A program made the position numbers and the translations under genes. This document shows, piece after piece, positions 34,114-43,053 of a DNA stretch of 64,000 nt; positions within the stretch are counted from its first letter, which is position 1; each line of letters opens with the position of its first letter. The notes beneath the pieces were generated by a model. That model did no database searches. It was not told where the DNA came from and worked only from the letters and a program-made list of their open reading frames with translations. Origin of the DNA: a virus; the IMG/VR virus record IMGVR_UViG_3300033148_007408, positions 38,656 through 102,655 of that record, one strand, 5' to 3'.

Positions 34114-34937
34114 TGCAGAAGGTTTTTATAATAGCGGAAGCAGGCATAAATCATAATGGCGACGTAGAAGAGGCCAAGAGACTAATAGATGTTGCTCAAA
34201 AATCAGGGGCAAATGCTGTTAAGTTTCAGTCTTATCATACAGACTCGCGTGTTAAAAAAGATAATCCTGCCTATGAAATATTAAAAAAGTGCGAATTGTC
34301 CAAAGAAGAACAGATGTCTCTAATATCTCACGGAAAAGATATGGGAACAGAGGTATTTTTTACTGTTTTTGATTCCGACCATCTTTCATTTTTATTGAAT
34401 GATTGCGGAGCCCAAAGGATAAAATTGGCGTCTTTTGATATAGTTAATATGTCGTTTCTCCGAGAAATAAATCAGTATGCTAGAAGTGATTATAATTTGA
34501 ATGTATTACTATCTACCGGTATGTCTGACCTCCATGAAATAAATAATGCAAGAAACTGCTTAAGTAATGTATCTAATTTGACATTAATGTATTGTGTTTC
34601 TGCGTATCCTATAAAAGATGAAAGCCAAATAAATCTATCATCCATACAAACATTAAAATCGTTTGCATATGGTCCAATTAAAGTGGGGTATAGCAACCAT
34701 CATAAGTCATCCGATATTCCGTTATGGGCCGTTTTAATGGGCGCAAAAACAATAGAATGTCATTTTATGGAAAACGAAAATGACAAATGTGTTGATGCAC
34801 CAGTATCATTAGACAAAAAGATGTTTTCCGATATGGTAAATAAAATACGACGAGCTGAAACCATAATGGGCGATGGAGTGTTGGGGCTAAAGCAAATAGA
34901 AAAAGATGCTTTGGGTTTTAGGAGGGTTTCTGGGTGA
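34113..34937 (+). CDS. pseI: NeuB/PseI-family nonulosonate synthase, no SAF domain
   Basis: The 274 residues form the TIM-barrel part of sialic/pseudaminic acid synthases. Visible motifs are IAEAGINHNGD, VKFQSYH, LSTGMSDLHEI, MYCVSAYP and VGYSNHH. Enzymes of this family condense phosphoenolpyruvate with a 2,4-diacetamido- or N-acetyl hexose to a nine-carbon acid. The usual C-terminal SAF (antifreeze-like) domain of about 60 residues is missing, as in the copies at 56634 and 58072. It shares one base with the SDR stop and is GTGA-coupled to the PseG-like gene. Assigned as PseI from position. Confidence 0.82.
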   Translation: MQKVFIIAEAGINHNGDVEEAKRLIDVAQKSGANAVKFQSYHTDSRVKKDNPAYEILKKCELSKEEQMSLISHGKDMGTEVFFTVFDSDHLSFLLNDCGAQRIKLASFDIVNMSFLREINQYARSDYNLNVLLSTGMSDLHEINNARNCLSNVSNLTLMYCVSAYPIKDESQINLSSIQTLKSFAYGPIKVGYSNHHKSSDIPLWAVLMGAKTIECHFMENENDKCVDAPVSLDKKMFSDMVNKIRRAETIMGDGVLGLKQIEKDALGFRRVSG

Positions 34938-35779
34938 AAATTTCTTTTTACAGGGATCACGGTGCTATTCGTGAGATAGGCAAAGGGCATTTATATCGAA
35001 CCAAAGCAATTTCCCGCGAGTTAGCAAAGAGAGGTCACTCAGTAGCAAATATTGAAGATGATGTACTTTACTCCGATCTTGATGCATTAGTGATAGATCA
35101 TATACACAGCCAAAAAGAAATTATTATGAGAGCGAAACAAGCAAAAATAAAGGTAATTTTGATCGATGGGGCGGTAGAAGATGTTGCATTAGTTGATGTT
35201 AGTATTAGTGCAATGTATAATCCTATTGCTCAATTTTCAGGACTTAAATATGTATGTATTCCGACAGAGGGTCGTACTAATTACTATTCCGTCGGCAGAA
35301 AGAGTAAAAATGTATTCGTTGCGATGGGAGGATTTGACGCCAACAATATAGCAGAAATGATTGTCGATGCACTCGGGGGTATTGGATTATATGCGATAGT
35401 GGCTAAAAGTATAAATCATGACTTTGCGCCATATAGCAATATGGAGTTTTTCGAGGAAGAAAATTATTACGATGCTATGAACGAATGCACAATAGCAGTA
35501 ACAAACGGCGGACTTAGTCTTTTTCAACTTTTATATTATGGAATGCCCTGTGTAGCAATTCCGCAGTATAAACATCAATCTAAAAACATTTCTTTTGTGA
35601 GTGGTTGTTGTGTTAAGTGTATGCCGGAAAAAGATGAGATAAAAGAAAAAGTGAAATTTCTTATGGATGATGAGTATGCCAAAATCGATTTCAGTATATT
35701 TGGCTCTAACGTAATTGATGGTAAGGGGTGCGAAAGGGTTTGCGATATAATAGAAGGTGTTCATGATTCCGCTAATTGA
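34934..35779 (+). CDS. pseG: PseG-like UDP-sugar hydrolase
   Basis: The 281 residues start at GTG (GTGA overlap). N-terminal features match PseG: an R-D segment then GKGHLYRTKAISREL (16-30), whose His is catalytic in the family, and a C-terminal GT-B donor site (TNGGLSLFQLLYYGMPCVAIP, around 192). PseG removes UDP from UDP-2,4-diacetamido-trideoxy-L-altrose to feed PseI. Length matches (about 275). Position beside the synthase supports the call. Confidence 0.8.
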   Translation: MKISFYRDHGAIREIGKGHLYRTKAISRELAKRGHSVANIEDDVLYSDLDALVIDHIHSQKEIIMRAKQAKIKVILIDGAVEDVALVDVSISAMYNPIAQFSGLKYVCIPTEGRTNYYSVGRKSKNVFVAMGGFDANNIAEMIVDALGGIGLYAIVAKSINHDFAPYSNMEFFEEENYYDAMNECTIAVTNGGLSLFQLLYYGMPCVAIPQYKHQSKNISFVSGCCVKCMPEKDEIKEKVKFLMDDEYAKIDFSIFGSNVIDGKGCERVCDIIEGVHDSAN

Positions 35780-36689
35780 TCGTAGGATTTTGCTTTTTGG
35801 TTCGCAGAAAATAGCCATAGATATTATAAATCTAATAAAAAAGCGGAAGTTTTGCGGAATGGACATGGAGACATATGTTTATCCCGAGTTAGTTGGTGTA
35901 ATAACTTCTGATGAGGAAAGAGACAGGCAGGGCGACAATCAATTAGTGTCAGAGTATTGTTTTCAGCAGGGCATTCCATCTTTTTGTTTTGAGGGAAAAA
36001 TAAACACCGAAATAATTAAGAAAATGAAACCCGATATAATATTCAGCGTGTATTATAGAAAAATGATTCCAAAAGATGTGTTAAGCATTCCGCATATGGG
36101 TTGTGTAAATCTTCACCCATCTTTACTTCCCAAAGATCGTGGTCCAAATCCAGTATATTGGTGCATTAGGCGGGGAGATAAGATAACGGGAACCACATTG
36201 CATTATATGGATGAAGGAATGGATACGGGAGATATTATAGACCAGAGGCAAGTACGAATTAATAACATGGCGGGCTTTAGGTTGGGCGAACAGTTAATGA
36301 AGTCGGGAGTTGATTTGTTTAGGTCCAATTACGCAGATATAATGTGCGGAAAGAATGATAGGATGGAACAGGACAGTACGTATATTGCCCCGACATGTAA
36401 TATTTTGTTTAATGATTTAATGCGTAAAATAAATTGGACCGAAAGTGCGGAAAGTATAATCAACCACATCAGGGCACACACTCGGCCTTATTCTGGTTCG
36501 ATTGCGGAAAATAAAAATGGCGGTCAGACTTTTTTGTGGAAGGCCGAGATATTACACGAGTTAAGGGGCAATAAAGGCCCGGGCAGTTATGAAATACGCA
36601 ATGGAGATTTAATTGTGCAGACTTATAATTCCCCCATTAGGGTTAAAGATTATACGGGCGAAATAAAACCAAAAGGAAGGTTTGTATGA
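35763..36689 (+). CDS. Formyltransferase (Fmt/ArnA-N-terminal-like), probably sugar N-formyltransferase
   Basis: I use ATG 35763 (ribosome site GAAGG) instead of GTG 35757. The 308 residues contain the formyl-THF enzyme motif NLHPSLLPKDRGPNPVYW near residue 118 (catalytic Asn-His-Asp triad type, with the later D-T-G-D at about 155). In a pseudaminic pathway it could put a formyl group on a sugar amine in place of acetyl. Length is near 310 as in Fmt. Genuine methionyl-tRNA formyltransferase is less likely because it sits mid-pathway. Confidence 0.82.
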   Translation: MIPLIDRRILLFGSQKIAIDIINLIKKRKFCGMDMETYVYPELVGVITSDEERDRQGDNQLVSEYCFQQGIPSFCFEGKINTEIIKKMKPDIIFSVYYRKMIPKDVLSIPHMGCVNLHPSLLPKDRGPNPVYWCIRRGDKITGTTLHYMDEGMDTGDIIDQRQVRINNMAGFRLGEQLMKSGVDLFRSNYADIMCGKNDRMEQDSTYIAPTCNILFNDLMRKINWTESAESIINHIRAHTRPYSGSIAENKNGGQTFLWKAEILHELRGNKGPGSYEIRNGDLIVQTYNSPIRVKDYTGEIKPKGRFV

Positions 36690-37459
36690 GTGTTGGAATT
36701 ATTATACAGGCTAGATCTGGGAGCAGTAGATTTCCACGTAAAATCTATGCCCCTTTTAATAATGGCAAAAATAGCATTCAGTGTATTTTAGAGGGAACAA
36801 AGAAAACCATTGTTCCGCATAAGATTGTGTTGGCTATGCCCAAAGATGACCAAAAAGAAATAGAAAAAAGATTGGCAGAAGGAGAATTTAACGAATATAT
36901 CGATAATAGGTTTGAGTTATTTATTGGGCTAGGTGAAGAAGACGACTTGGTGGATAGGTATTATGGGGCGATGAGGAAGTTCGATATAGATGTTTGTATG
37001 AGGATAACGGGAGACTGCCCTATGCACTGTGCCACTTCCGGTATGATGGATGATATGCTGCTGAAATATTTGGGCGAGAGAAAAAGCGTTTTTATGGGAA
37101 ATGATCTGTTAGTGTCACGAGTTCCTTATCCATGCGGAATTGACATGGAGGTATTCAATTACGAGATGATGTGCTGGGTTAAAATGCATGCGAAAACTGA
37201 TGCTGAATTAGAACATTGTGTAACTACCTTGTATGGAACTTTTTCACCCTTCGATTTATACGGTTACGAAAACATTAGGCCACAAATTCAAATATCAACA
37301 CGTATTTCTGATTTTTCCCTAGATACGCGTGAAGATTATGAATTGTTGAAAAAATTGATGAATGAATATGATAAATATCAAGACATAAACAAGGCGATAG
37401 AGAGTGTAAGCCTATCCAATATTAAAAAAACCAATATGAGCAAGAATTTTAGGCAATAG
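36686..37459 (+). CDS. pseF: CMP-nonulosonate cytidylyltransferase, SpsF/PseF-like
   Basis: The 257 residues show the SpsF/NeuA-type start (IIIQARSGSSRFPRK), then a G-E-E-D-D-L-V-D-R-Y segment, RITGDCP near residue 112 and a late LDTREDYELL. It should activate the nonulosonate as its CMP sugar. It is ATGA-coupled to the formyltransferase and is followed by an inserted zinc-ribbon endonuclease. Together with pseB, C, I, G and H it completes the pathway in this operon. Confidence 0.82.
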   Translation: MSVGIIIQARSGSSRFPRKIYAPFNNGKNSIQCILEGTKKTIVPHKIVLAMPKDDQKEIEKRLAEGEFNEYIDNRFELFIGLGEEDDLVDRYYGAMRKFDIDVCMRITGDCPMHCATSGMMDDMLLKYLGERKSVFMGNDLLVSRVPYPCGIDMEVFNYEMMCWVKMHAKTDAELEHCVTTLYGTFSPFDLYGYENIRPQIQISTRISDFSLDTREDYELLKKLMNEYDKYQDINKAIESVSLSNIKKTNMSKNFRQ

Positions 37460-37473
37460 GGCGGGCGAGGGCG

Positions 37474-38592
37474 ATGAGAAAAAAACGAACTATAGAGGGG
37501 TGCCAAGAACATGCCGAGAGTAAGGGCGGGAAATGTATATCGGTAGAATATATCAATGCATGCACTAATCTCGAATGGGAATGTAAAGAAAAACACAGGT
37601 GGTTCGCAACTCCAAATAACATATTGAACAGTGGCACTTGGTGCCCGTTTTGTGTTAGAGTGGCACCATTAAATATTGAGATTTGCCAAGAGCATGCAGA
37701 AAGTAAAAAGGGGAAGTGTTTATCGACTGAATATATAAATGTGCATACTAAACTTGAATGGGAGTGTGAAGAGAGACATACATGGTTTGCAACACCAAAT
37801 AATATTTTGAACAAAGATCGATGGTGTCCCGAGTGCAATAGTCCCGCGCCTCTAACCATTGAAATTTGCCAAGAGTATGCAGAAAGTAAAAAGGGGAAGT
37901 GTTTATCGACTGAATATATAAATAACAAAACAAAACTTGAATGGGAATGTGAAGAGAAGCATACATGGTTTGCAACATCGAGCAGTGTGTTTAATAAAGA
38001 ATGTTGGTGTCCATATTGTGTCAAGAAGGCGAAGCTTACTATTGAAATATGCCAAGAGTATGCCAAAAGCAAAGGTGGAAAATGTTTATCGACTGAATAT
38101 ATTAATAACCACACAAAACTTGAGTGGGAGTGTGAAGAAAAACATCGATGGTTTGCTAAACCACATAATGTTCTAAATTGTGGCACCTGGTGCCCGCAAT
38201 GCAAAAATAAAACACAGAAAAAATTAACGGATATAATTAAGTCTATATTTCAGGATAAAACGGTGCTCTCGGGTTATACTGGGTTTATTTGGCTCAAAAA
38301 TAAAAGAACCAAAAAACACCAAGAGCTAGATATTTATATACCAGAACTTAAAATTGCCATAGAATATGATGGAGAACAACACTTTGGCCCAGTTCGGTTT
38401 AACGGTATATCAATGAAAAGGGCTAAAGAAAAATATAAAGACCAAAAGAGACGAGATAAAAGGAAAAACCGAGTAATTAAAGCACATCCGGAAGATGTAA
38501 AATATTTTATAAGAATACCCTGCGCCGACAAGAAGAAAATATCAGAAAAATATGTAAAAGAGAAATTGCAAGAAGCTGGAATTGAAATATGA
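37474..38592 (+). CDS. Zinc-ribbon-repeat homing-type endonuclease, copy 1
   Basis: The 372 residues contain four ~60-residue repeats, each with C-Q-E-x-A, G-K-C-x-S-x-E-Y-I-N, L-E-W-E-C and a W-C-P-x-C end, so each has zinc-binding Cys pairs (probable zinc-ribbon type). The C-terminal ~120 residues (ELDIYIP, AIEYDGEQHF, a Lys/Arg-rich helix) look like a restriction-type nuclease related to the 39549 product. The repeats are nearly identical at DNA level (for example 37683-37740 against 37864-37921), showing recent internal duplication. It was probably inserted between pseF and the cytidylyltransferase gene. Confidence 0.78.
   Translation: MRKKRTIEGCQEHAESKGGKCISVEYINACTNLEWECKEKHRWFATPNNILNSGTWCPFCVRVAPLNIEICQEHAESKKGKCLSTEYINVHTKLEWECEERHTWFATPNNILNKDRWCPECNSPAPLTIEICQEYAESKKGKCLSTEYINNKTKLEWECEEKHTWFATSSSVFNKECWCPYCVKKAKLTIEICQEYAKSKGGKCLSTEYINNHTKLEWECEEKHRWFAKPHNVLNCGTWCPQCKNKTQKKLTDIIKSIFQDKTVLSGYTGFIWLKNKRTKKHQELDIYIPELKIAIEYDGEQHFGPVRFNGISMKRAKEKYKDQKRRDKRKNRVIKAHPEDVKYFIRIPCADKKKISEKYVKEKLQEAGIEI
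37679..38100 (+). repeat. Near-identical tandem repeats (about 182 bp) inside the zinc-ribbon endonuclease gene
   Basis: Units starting near 37679, 37860 and 38043 share long near-exact blocks such as TTTGCCAAGAG.ATGCAGAAAG and GAAGTGTTTATCGACTGAATA. Spacing is 181-183 bases. They encode the Cys-pair modules, so they are coding repeats and not CRISPR. Confidence 0.8.
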
Positions 38593-39035
38593 GAAAAAAT
38601 GAGAAATACATATGTCTTTCTGGTATGGCGGATCCTTTACGACTTGGGCATATTAAAATGTTGCAGGAGGCGAGCTTTTATGGTAAGGTTATTTGGATAT
38701 TAAACTCGAATGAGTGGATCGAGAGACGGCGAGGCTATTATTTGATGGATTGGAGTGAACGAGCCGAAATACTACGAGCCTATAAAGAAATTCATGATGT
38801 TGTGCCTGTTGACGATCTTGAGGGCGGAACAGTTGAAGAGGCCTTGATACGAATCAAACCACATTTTTTTGGTAATGGCGGCGACTCAAACCCAGACAAT
38901 ACACCGGAAATTAATATCTGTAATCAACTAGGCATAGAGGTGGTGTTCGGATTGGGTGGAGACAAAATGCACAACTCAGGAGAACTCATAGATGTGGTTG
39001 TCGCATCGATTATTAAAAAATTGGAAAAGTGGTAA
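38589..39035 (+). CDS. Cytidylyltransferase-fold nucleotidyltransferase (TagD/RfaE2-like)
   Basis: The 148 residues have the nucleotidyltransferase core: LSGMADPLRLGHIKML, a G-x-x-D-x-x-x-x-G-H variant in which the first His of the usual H-x-G-H is replaced (LRLGH). It is followed by W-S-E-R-A-E-I-L and FFGNGGD. Such enzymes join CTP or ATP to a sugar or polyol phosphate. The altered first His may lower or change activity. It is ATGA-coupled to the endonuclease and shares one base with the acetyltransferase. Confidence 0.7.
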   Translation: MRKNEKYICLSGMADPLRLGHIKMLQEASFYGKVIWILNSNEWIERRRGYYLMDWSERAEILRAYKEIHDVVPVDDLEGGTVEEALIRIKPHFFGNGGDSNPDNTPEINICNQLGIEVVFGLGGDKMHNSGELIDVVVASIIKKLEKW

Positions 39036-39571
39036 TGAAATATTTGGTTGGGCAGAAGATTAAACTCGAAAAGTTCTGCGATAAGCACATAACAGACGAA
39101 TATATTTCATGGTTAAATGATTCCGAAGTTAATAGATACTTGTGCGTAGGAAGGATTCCAGTGTCGAAATCTGATGTTTCTGTTCCGTCGGGAGATAAAG
39201 ATATTCGATTTGCTATAATTGCGAAACGGAAAAAGTATATCGGAACAATATCTTTACATAAAATTGATTGGATTGATCGACGTGGAGAGATAGGTTATAT
39301 AATAGGCGATAAGAGTTTTTGGGGAAAGGGTGTAGCAAGTGAAGCAATATCTTTGGTGACGGCCTATGGTATTAATAGACTTGGACTTAATAAAATAGTG
39401 GCCGGAGTAATCGAAGGAAATACTGGGTCAATGAAGGTGCTGGAAAAGAATGGGTACAAAGAACATGCCATAGAGTATCAGGAATATTGGTTAGAGGGGA
39501 AGTTTTTAGATTTACACAAGTTTTACATTTTGGCGGAATGGAGGCAACATGACAAGAAAACGAACCATTAA
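39035..39571 (+). CDS. pseH: GNAT acetyltransferase (PseH-like)
   Basis: I use ATG 39035 in the TAATG overlap. The 178 residues belong to the RimJ/RimL-PseH type: R-G-E-I-G-Y-I-I-G, W-G-K-G-V-A-S-E-A (acetyl-CoA loop), L-N-K-I-V-A-G-V-I-E-G-N, and S-M-K-V-L-E-K-N-G-Y-K-E. It likely acetylates the 4-amino group of the UDP-sugar between PseC and PseG. The paralogue at 57485 may serve another nonulosonate. It overlaps the next endonuclease gene by 23 bases. Confidence 0.8.
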   Translation: MKYLVGQKIKLEKFCDKHITDEYISWLNDSEVNRYLCVGRIPVSKSDVSVPSGDKDIRFAIIAKRKKYIGTISLHKIDWIDRRGEIGYIIGDKSFWGKGVASEAISLVTAYGINRLGLNKIVAGVIEGNTGSMKVLEKNGYKEHAIEYQEYWLEGKFLDLHKFYILAEWRQHDKKTNH

Positions 39572-40691
39572 AGAATGCCAAGACATCGCCAAAGAACATG
39601 GTGGAAAATGCTTATCCTTGGAGTATATAGATGGAAAGACCAAACTTGAGTGGGAGTGTGGAGAGCATCACATATGGCATACTGCCCCAAATAATATATT
39701 TAACAGCGGTTGCTGGTGCCCCGAGTGTGTTGCAAATCGTCAAAAATTGACGATTGAAATGTGTCAAGAACATGCAAAAGGCAAAGGTGGCAAGTGTCTA
39801 TCGGCAGAATATAAAAACGCATTATCCAAACTTGAGTGGGAATGTAAAGAGGGACATATTTGGAGTGTAACTCCGAATCAAGTATTAAATAATGATACTT
39901 GGTGTGCCCAATGCGTTAAGGTGGCAAAATTATCCATTGAAATTTGTCAAGAATACGCAGAAAGTAAAAAGGGCAAATGTTTATCGATTGAATATATTAA
40001 TAGCAAAACAAAGCTTGAATGGGAATGTGAAGAAAAGCATACGTGGTTCGCAACTCCGAGTAATATTTTTTTCAGCACCTGGTGTCCACAATGTTGCAGT
40101 AATTTTAAGAAAACTATCGAAGAGTGCAAAGATTATGCCGAAAGTAAAGGTGGAGAGTGTTTATCGGTTGAATACATAAATAGCAAGACCAAACTACTGT
40201 GGAAATGCGGGTGCGGTTATATTTGGGAGGCAACGCCGGGCCATGTTTTGACGGGCACCTGGTGTCCATTATGCGCAAAGCCGGGCGACAAAATCAGAGG
40301 AAGGGTTTTATCTATATTGAAAAGTATTTTTATGCCCCCCGAATGTAAGATAGAAATAAACAAAAAAGGTTTCAAGTGGCTGATAGGCCCAAATAACGGA
40401 GAAATGGAGTTGGATTTCTATATTTATAACAAGGCATTTACTCTGGGCATAGAATACGACGGAGAACAACACTTCAAGCCCGTTCAATTTGGTGGAATAA
40501 GTATGAAAAGGGCAAGAGAGAACTTTAAAGCACAAAAGAAACGAGACAGAAAGAAAAATAAGTTACTTAGGGAACATAAGGATAATATTATGTATTTTGT
40601 AAGATTTAATTGTAAGGAAAAAATAACCAAAGAGTTCGTCGCAGACAAGCTCATAAAATTTGGAGTTCCGCGGGAGTTTATGAATGTCTAA
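39549..40691 (+). CDS. Zinc-ribbon-repeat homing-type endonuclease, copy 2
   Basis: The 380-residue product is a paralogue of 37474: four repeats with C-Q/K-x-x-A, G-x-C-L-S-x-E-Y, L-x-W-x-C and W-C-P-x-C, then a nuclease domain (ELDFYIYN, GIEYDGEQHF, GGISMKRARENF). Start ATG 39549 has GGAGG upstream. The block GISMKRA is shared with copy 1, so both came from one element. It lies between PseH and the aminotransferase, eight bases over the next start. Confidence 0.78.
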   Translation: MTRKRTIKECQDIAKEHGGKCLSLEYIDGKTKLEWECGEHHIWHTAPNNIFNSGCWCPECVANRQKLTIEMCQEHAKGKGGKCLSAEYKNALSKLEWECKEGHIWSVTPNQVLNNDTWCAQCVKVAKLSIEICQEYAESKKGKCLSIEYINSKTKLEWECEEKHTWFATPSNIFFSTWCPQCCSNFKKTIEECKDYAESKGGECLSVEYINSKTKLLWKCGCGYIWEATPGHVLTGTWCPLCAKPGDKIRGRVLSILKSIFMPPECKIEINKKGFKWLIGPNNGEMELDFYIYNKAFTLGIEYDGEQHFKPVQFGGISMKRARENFKAQKKRDRKKNKLLREHKDNIMYFVRFNCKEKITKEFVADKLIKFGVPREFMNV

Positions 40692-41955
40692 TAATAAAGC
40701 AAAAGACCTATTAAAAAGAGCACTTAAGGTCACCCCCAGAGCGACCCAAGTAATGTCCAAAGGTTTTCAAATGTGGTGTTTGGATGATAACTTTCCTATA
40801 TTTATTGAGAGCGGAAAAGGCTGCAAGATGAAGTCAGTAGATGGGCAGATTTTTATAGACACAATGGGGGCTTTGGGTCCTAACATTCTCGGTTATTGCC
40901 ATCGAAAAGTGGATACTGCGATAAAGAAACAGCTATCAAAAGGCATCATATTTAGTTTACCCTCACCGCTGGAAACTGAATTGGGTGAATTGCTGTGTGA
41001 GGTAATCCCGTGTTGCGAAAAAGTACGGTATTGTAAGAATGGCTCTGATGCTGTGTCTGGTGCTATTCGTGCAGCTCGTTCTTATTCCGACAAAGACCAT
41101 ATACTCTGCGTTCGAGGAGGATATAATGGCTGGTCGGATTCTGTGGCTGCAGCTTCTCAACGTCCATATGGTATTCCTGGTGTTTTAGCACAGTTTGTAG
41201 ATTTTTTCGAGTATAATAACCTACGAGCGCTGGAAGAGAAACTAGAAACTAATAGATTTGCCTGTGTGCTTATGGAGCCGGTTTCATTAGAGGCTCCGAA
41301 AAAAGGGTTTCTGGAGGGTGTGCGCGAGTTGTGTGATAAATACAAAGTTGTTTTAATCTTCGACGAAATGATAACTGGTGCAAGGTGGGCATTGGGCGGA
41401 GCGCAAGAATATTATGGAGTAACGCCGGATTTGGCTTGTTTTGGAAAAGCAATCGCAAATGGAATGCCACTTGCTTTTATATGCGGGAAAGATGAGTTTA
41501 TGAAAGAGTTCGAGCATGTTTTCTTTTCGGCTACTTTTTTTGGTGAAACTTTATCTTTGGCTGCGGCGATAGCAACAATAAAAGAAATGCAAAATAAAAA
41601 AGTGCATAAACATATATGGCGTCAGGGAAGAAGAATAAGGCGAAAGTTCCTAGAATGCTGTAAAAAGTATGAAGTAAATGCCGAGGTACTTGGTTTGGCG
41701 CCCAGAATGAACTTTAAGTTTAATCATGAAGACGAAGTCGGTGTGCGAGATCTGTTTCATAAAGAGATGATTAAACGAGGAATATTTATCGGCATTCAGG
41801 TTTATGCTACATGGGCGACAAAGAAAAAAGATATAGATGTGGTCTTATCTGCAATGGATGAAAGTTTGGAAATAGTCGGTAAAGCCATTAAAGAAAATAG
41901 AGTGGACGAATGCTTGGGCGGAAAAAGATCCATGACAATATTTAAGAGGCAATAA
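40684..41955 (+). CDS. Class III (GSA-like) PLP aminotransferase
   Basis: The 423 residues follow glutamate-1-semialdehyde aminomutase-type enzymes: GLGP-like GALGPNILGYCH, F-C-K-N-G-S-D-A near residue 118 (here RYCKNGSDAVSGAIRAAR), L-I-F-D-E-M-I-T-G and the PLP lysine in CFGKAIANG near 254. In surface-glycan clusters such enzymes add amino groups to keto sugars or their precursors. It has its own start inside the end of the endonuclease gene. The real substrate is not evident. Confidence 0.82.
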   Translation: MSNNKAKDLLKRALKVTPRATQVMSKGFQMWCLDDNFPIFIESGKGCKMKSVDGQIFIDTMGALGPNILGYCHRKVDTAIKKQLSKGIIFSLPSPLETELGELLCEVIPCCEKVRYCKNGSDAVSGAIRAARSYSDKDHILCVRGGYNGWSDSVAAASQRPYGIPGVLAQFVDFFEYNNLRALEEKLETNRFACVLMEPVSLEAPKKGFLEGVRELCDKYKVVLIFDEMITGARWALGGAQEYYGVTPDLACFGKAIANGMPLAFICGKDEFMKEFEHVFFSATFFGETLSLAAAIATIKEMQNKKVHKHIWRQGRRIRRKFLECCKKYEVNAEVLGLAPRMNFKFNHEDEVGVRDLFHKEMIKRGIFIGIQVYATWATKKKDIDVVLSAMDESLEIVGKAIKENRVDECLGGKRSMTIFKRQ

Positions 41956-41957
41956 TT

Positions 41958-43046
41958 ATGATAAATGGATTGTTTTTAGATCCTAGATCGTGGAAGATAG
42001 ATTATTTATCCTCCCCCTATTGGAATCCCAAAAAATATGGGGTTAATATAGATTTGCACCCGAATGCATTTAGAATCCCGCAAATGGGAATAGATAAAAA
42101 ATATAAGTTTGTTATTGCTACTGAAGTCTGGGAGATTCCGATACACAAAACATTGGATTATCTGCGCAAAAAAGGACTTAAGGTTTTTTTGGTGCCGAGA
42201 GAGATAGCTCCTCCAGTCATGATGTTTAATGAGGAAAAATTCAAGCACAATGGAAAATGTTTTTTTATGCCAGACAAGTTGTTATCTGCTGGTGAGAGAT
42301 ATGCCAGTTTATGGCGCAATGTCAATATAGAAAAGGAATCTATTGGGCATCCACGGTTTGATATCTACTTAAAACCGAATCTTTGGAAAACTCGTAAACA
42401 GATTTTAAAAAGATTTGGAATAGAGCCGGATAAAAAGATTATATTTTTCCCCTCATTTCCCCCTTTCGCATTACAGACGGTTAATGGCAAAAATGAAATG
42501 GCCGATTTACAAGATGATTTACAAAGTATAATGCGTTCGCTAGAGCAGTTTGCTTTAAATAATGATGGTGTTCAGGTTATAGTAAAAATTCACCCCTATG
42601 CGCAAAAATGTTATAATAAAAAAATTGGATTTGGAAACGAGGTAAGCGGATTATTAAAGAAATATTACAAGCACCCTACAAAAAACATTAAAGTTATTGG
42701 TGATATTCGTAATGATTCCAGTGTGTCTAGGGAGATGATTATTATTGCTGATATTGTTACAGGATATACGAGCATGATGTTGCTTGAGGCAGCGATAATT
42801 AATAAGCCCATCGTTCATATAGAGTTTGTGCAGGCAAGAAAGTTATTAAGCTCTATTCCAGAGTTTAATAAACACCTGTACACGGTTCAAACGCCAGACA
42901 GTTTGGGTGTTGCGTTAAAAGACGTAATGCTGAATAAAACCAACCAAAAGTATATGGCGGATCCAAATATAATTGAATACTATTTGCATAAAATCGATGG
43001 AAAGTTTTGTGAAAGGCTTTGTGCAAATATAAAAAAATATAAATAG
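41958..43046 (+). CDS. CDP-glycerol-transferase-like GT-B protein, set C
   Basis: The 362 residues show GT-B features of the glycerophosphotransferase / capsule polymerase group: VKIHPYAQ near residue 211, IADIVTGYTSMMLLEAAIINKPIVHI near 273 (donor-binding part). A R-x-Q-I-L-K-R-F-G-I-x-P-D-K linker precedes the C-terminal half. It may transfer a sugar or polyol phosphate from a CDP or CMP donor. It opens the second half of the cluster; another member of this type is at 61421. Confidence 0.65.
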   Translation: MINGLFLDPRSWKIDYLSSPYWNPKKYGVNIDLHPNAFRIPQMGIDKKYKFVIATEVWEIPIHKTLDYLRKKGLKVFLVPREIAPPVMMFNEEKFKHNGKCFFMPDKLLSAGERYASLWRNVNIEKESIGHPRFDIYLKPNLWKTRKQILKRFGIEPDKKIIFFPSFPPFALQTVNGKNEMADLQDDLQSIMRSLEQFALNNDGVQVIVKIHPYAQKCYNKKIGFGNEVSGLLKKYYKHPTKNIKVIGDIRNDSSVSREMIIIADIVTGYTSMMLLEAAIINKPIVHIEFVQARKLLSSIPEFNKHLYTVQTPDSLGVALKDVMLNKTNQKYMADPNIIEYYLHKIDGKFCERLCANIKKYK

Positions 43047-43053
43047 GGCATCG

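Noticed and set aside
35763-36689. Genuine methionyl-tRNA formyltransferase
   Set aside because: The motif fits, but its place between PseG- and PseF-like genes, with no translation genes nearby, favours a sugar formyltransferase.
37679-38200. Regular repeats considered as a CRISPR array
   Set aside because: Period about 182 bases, repeats are coding Cys modules, no short palindromic repeats or unique spacers.
37449-38204. Long reverse ORF (251 codons) opposite the zinc-ribbon endonuclease
   Set aside because: It mirrors the coding repeats (regularly repeated H-S-H-S-S-F-V blocks), has no ribosome site, and lies wholly inside a well-supported forward gene.
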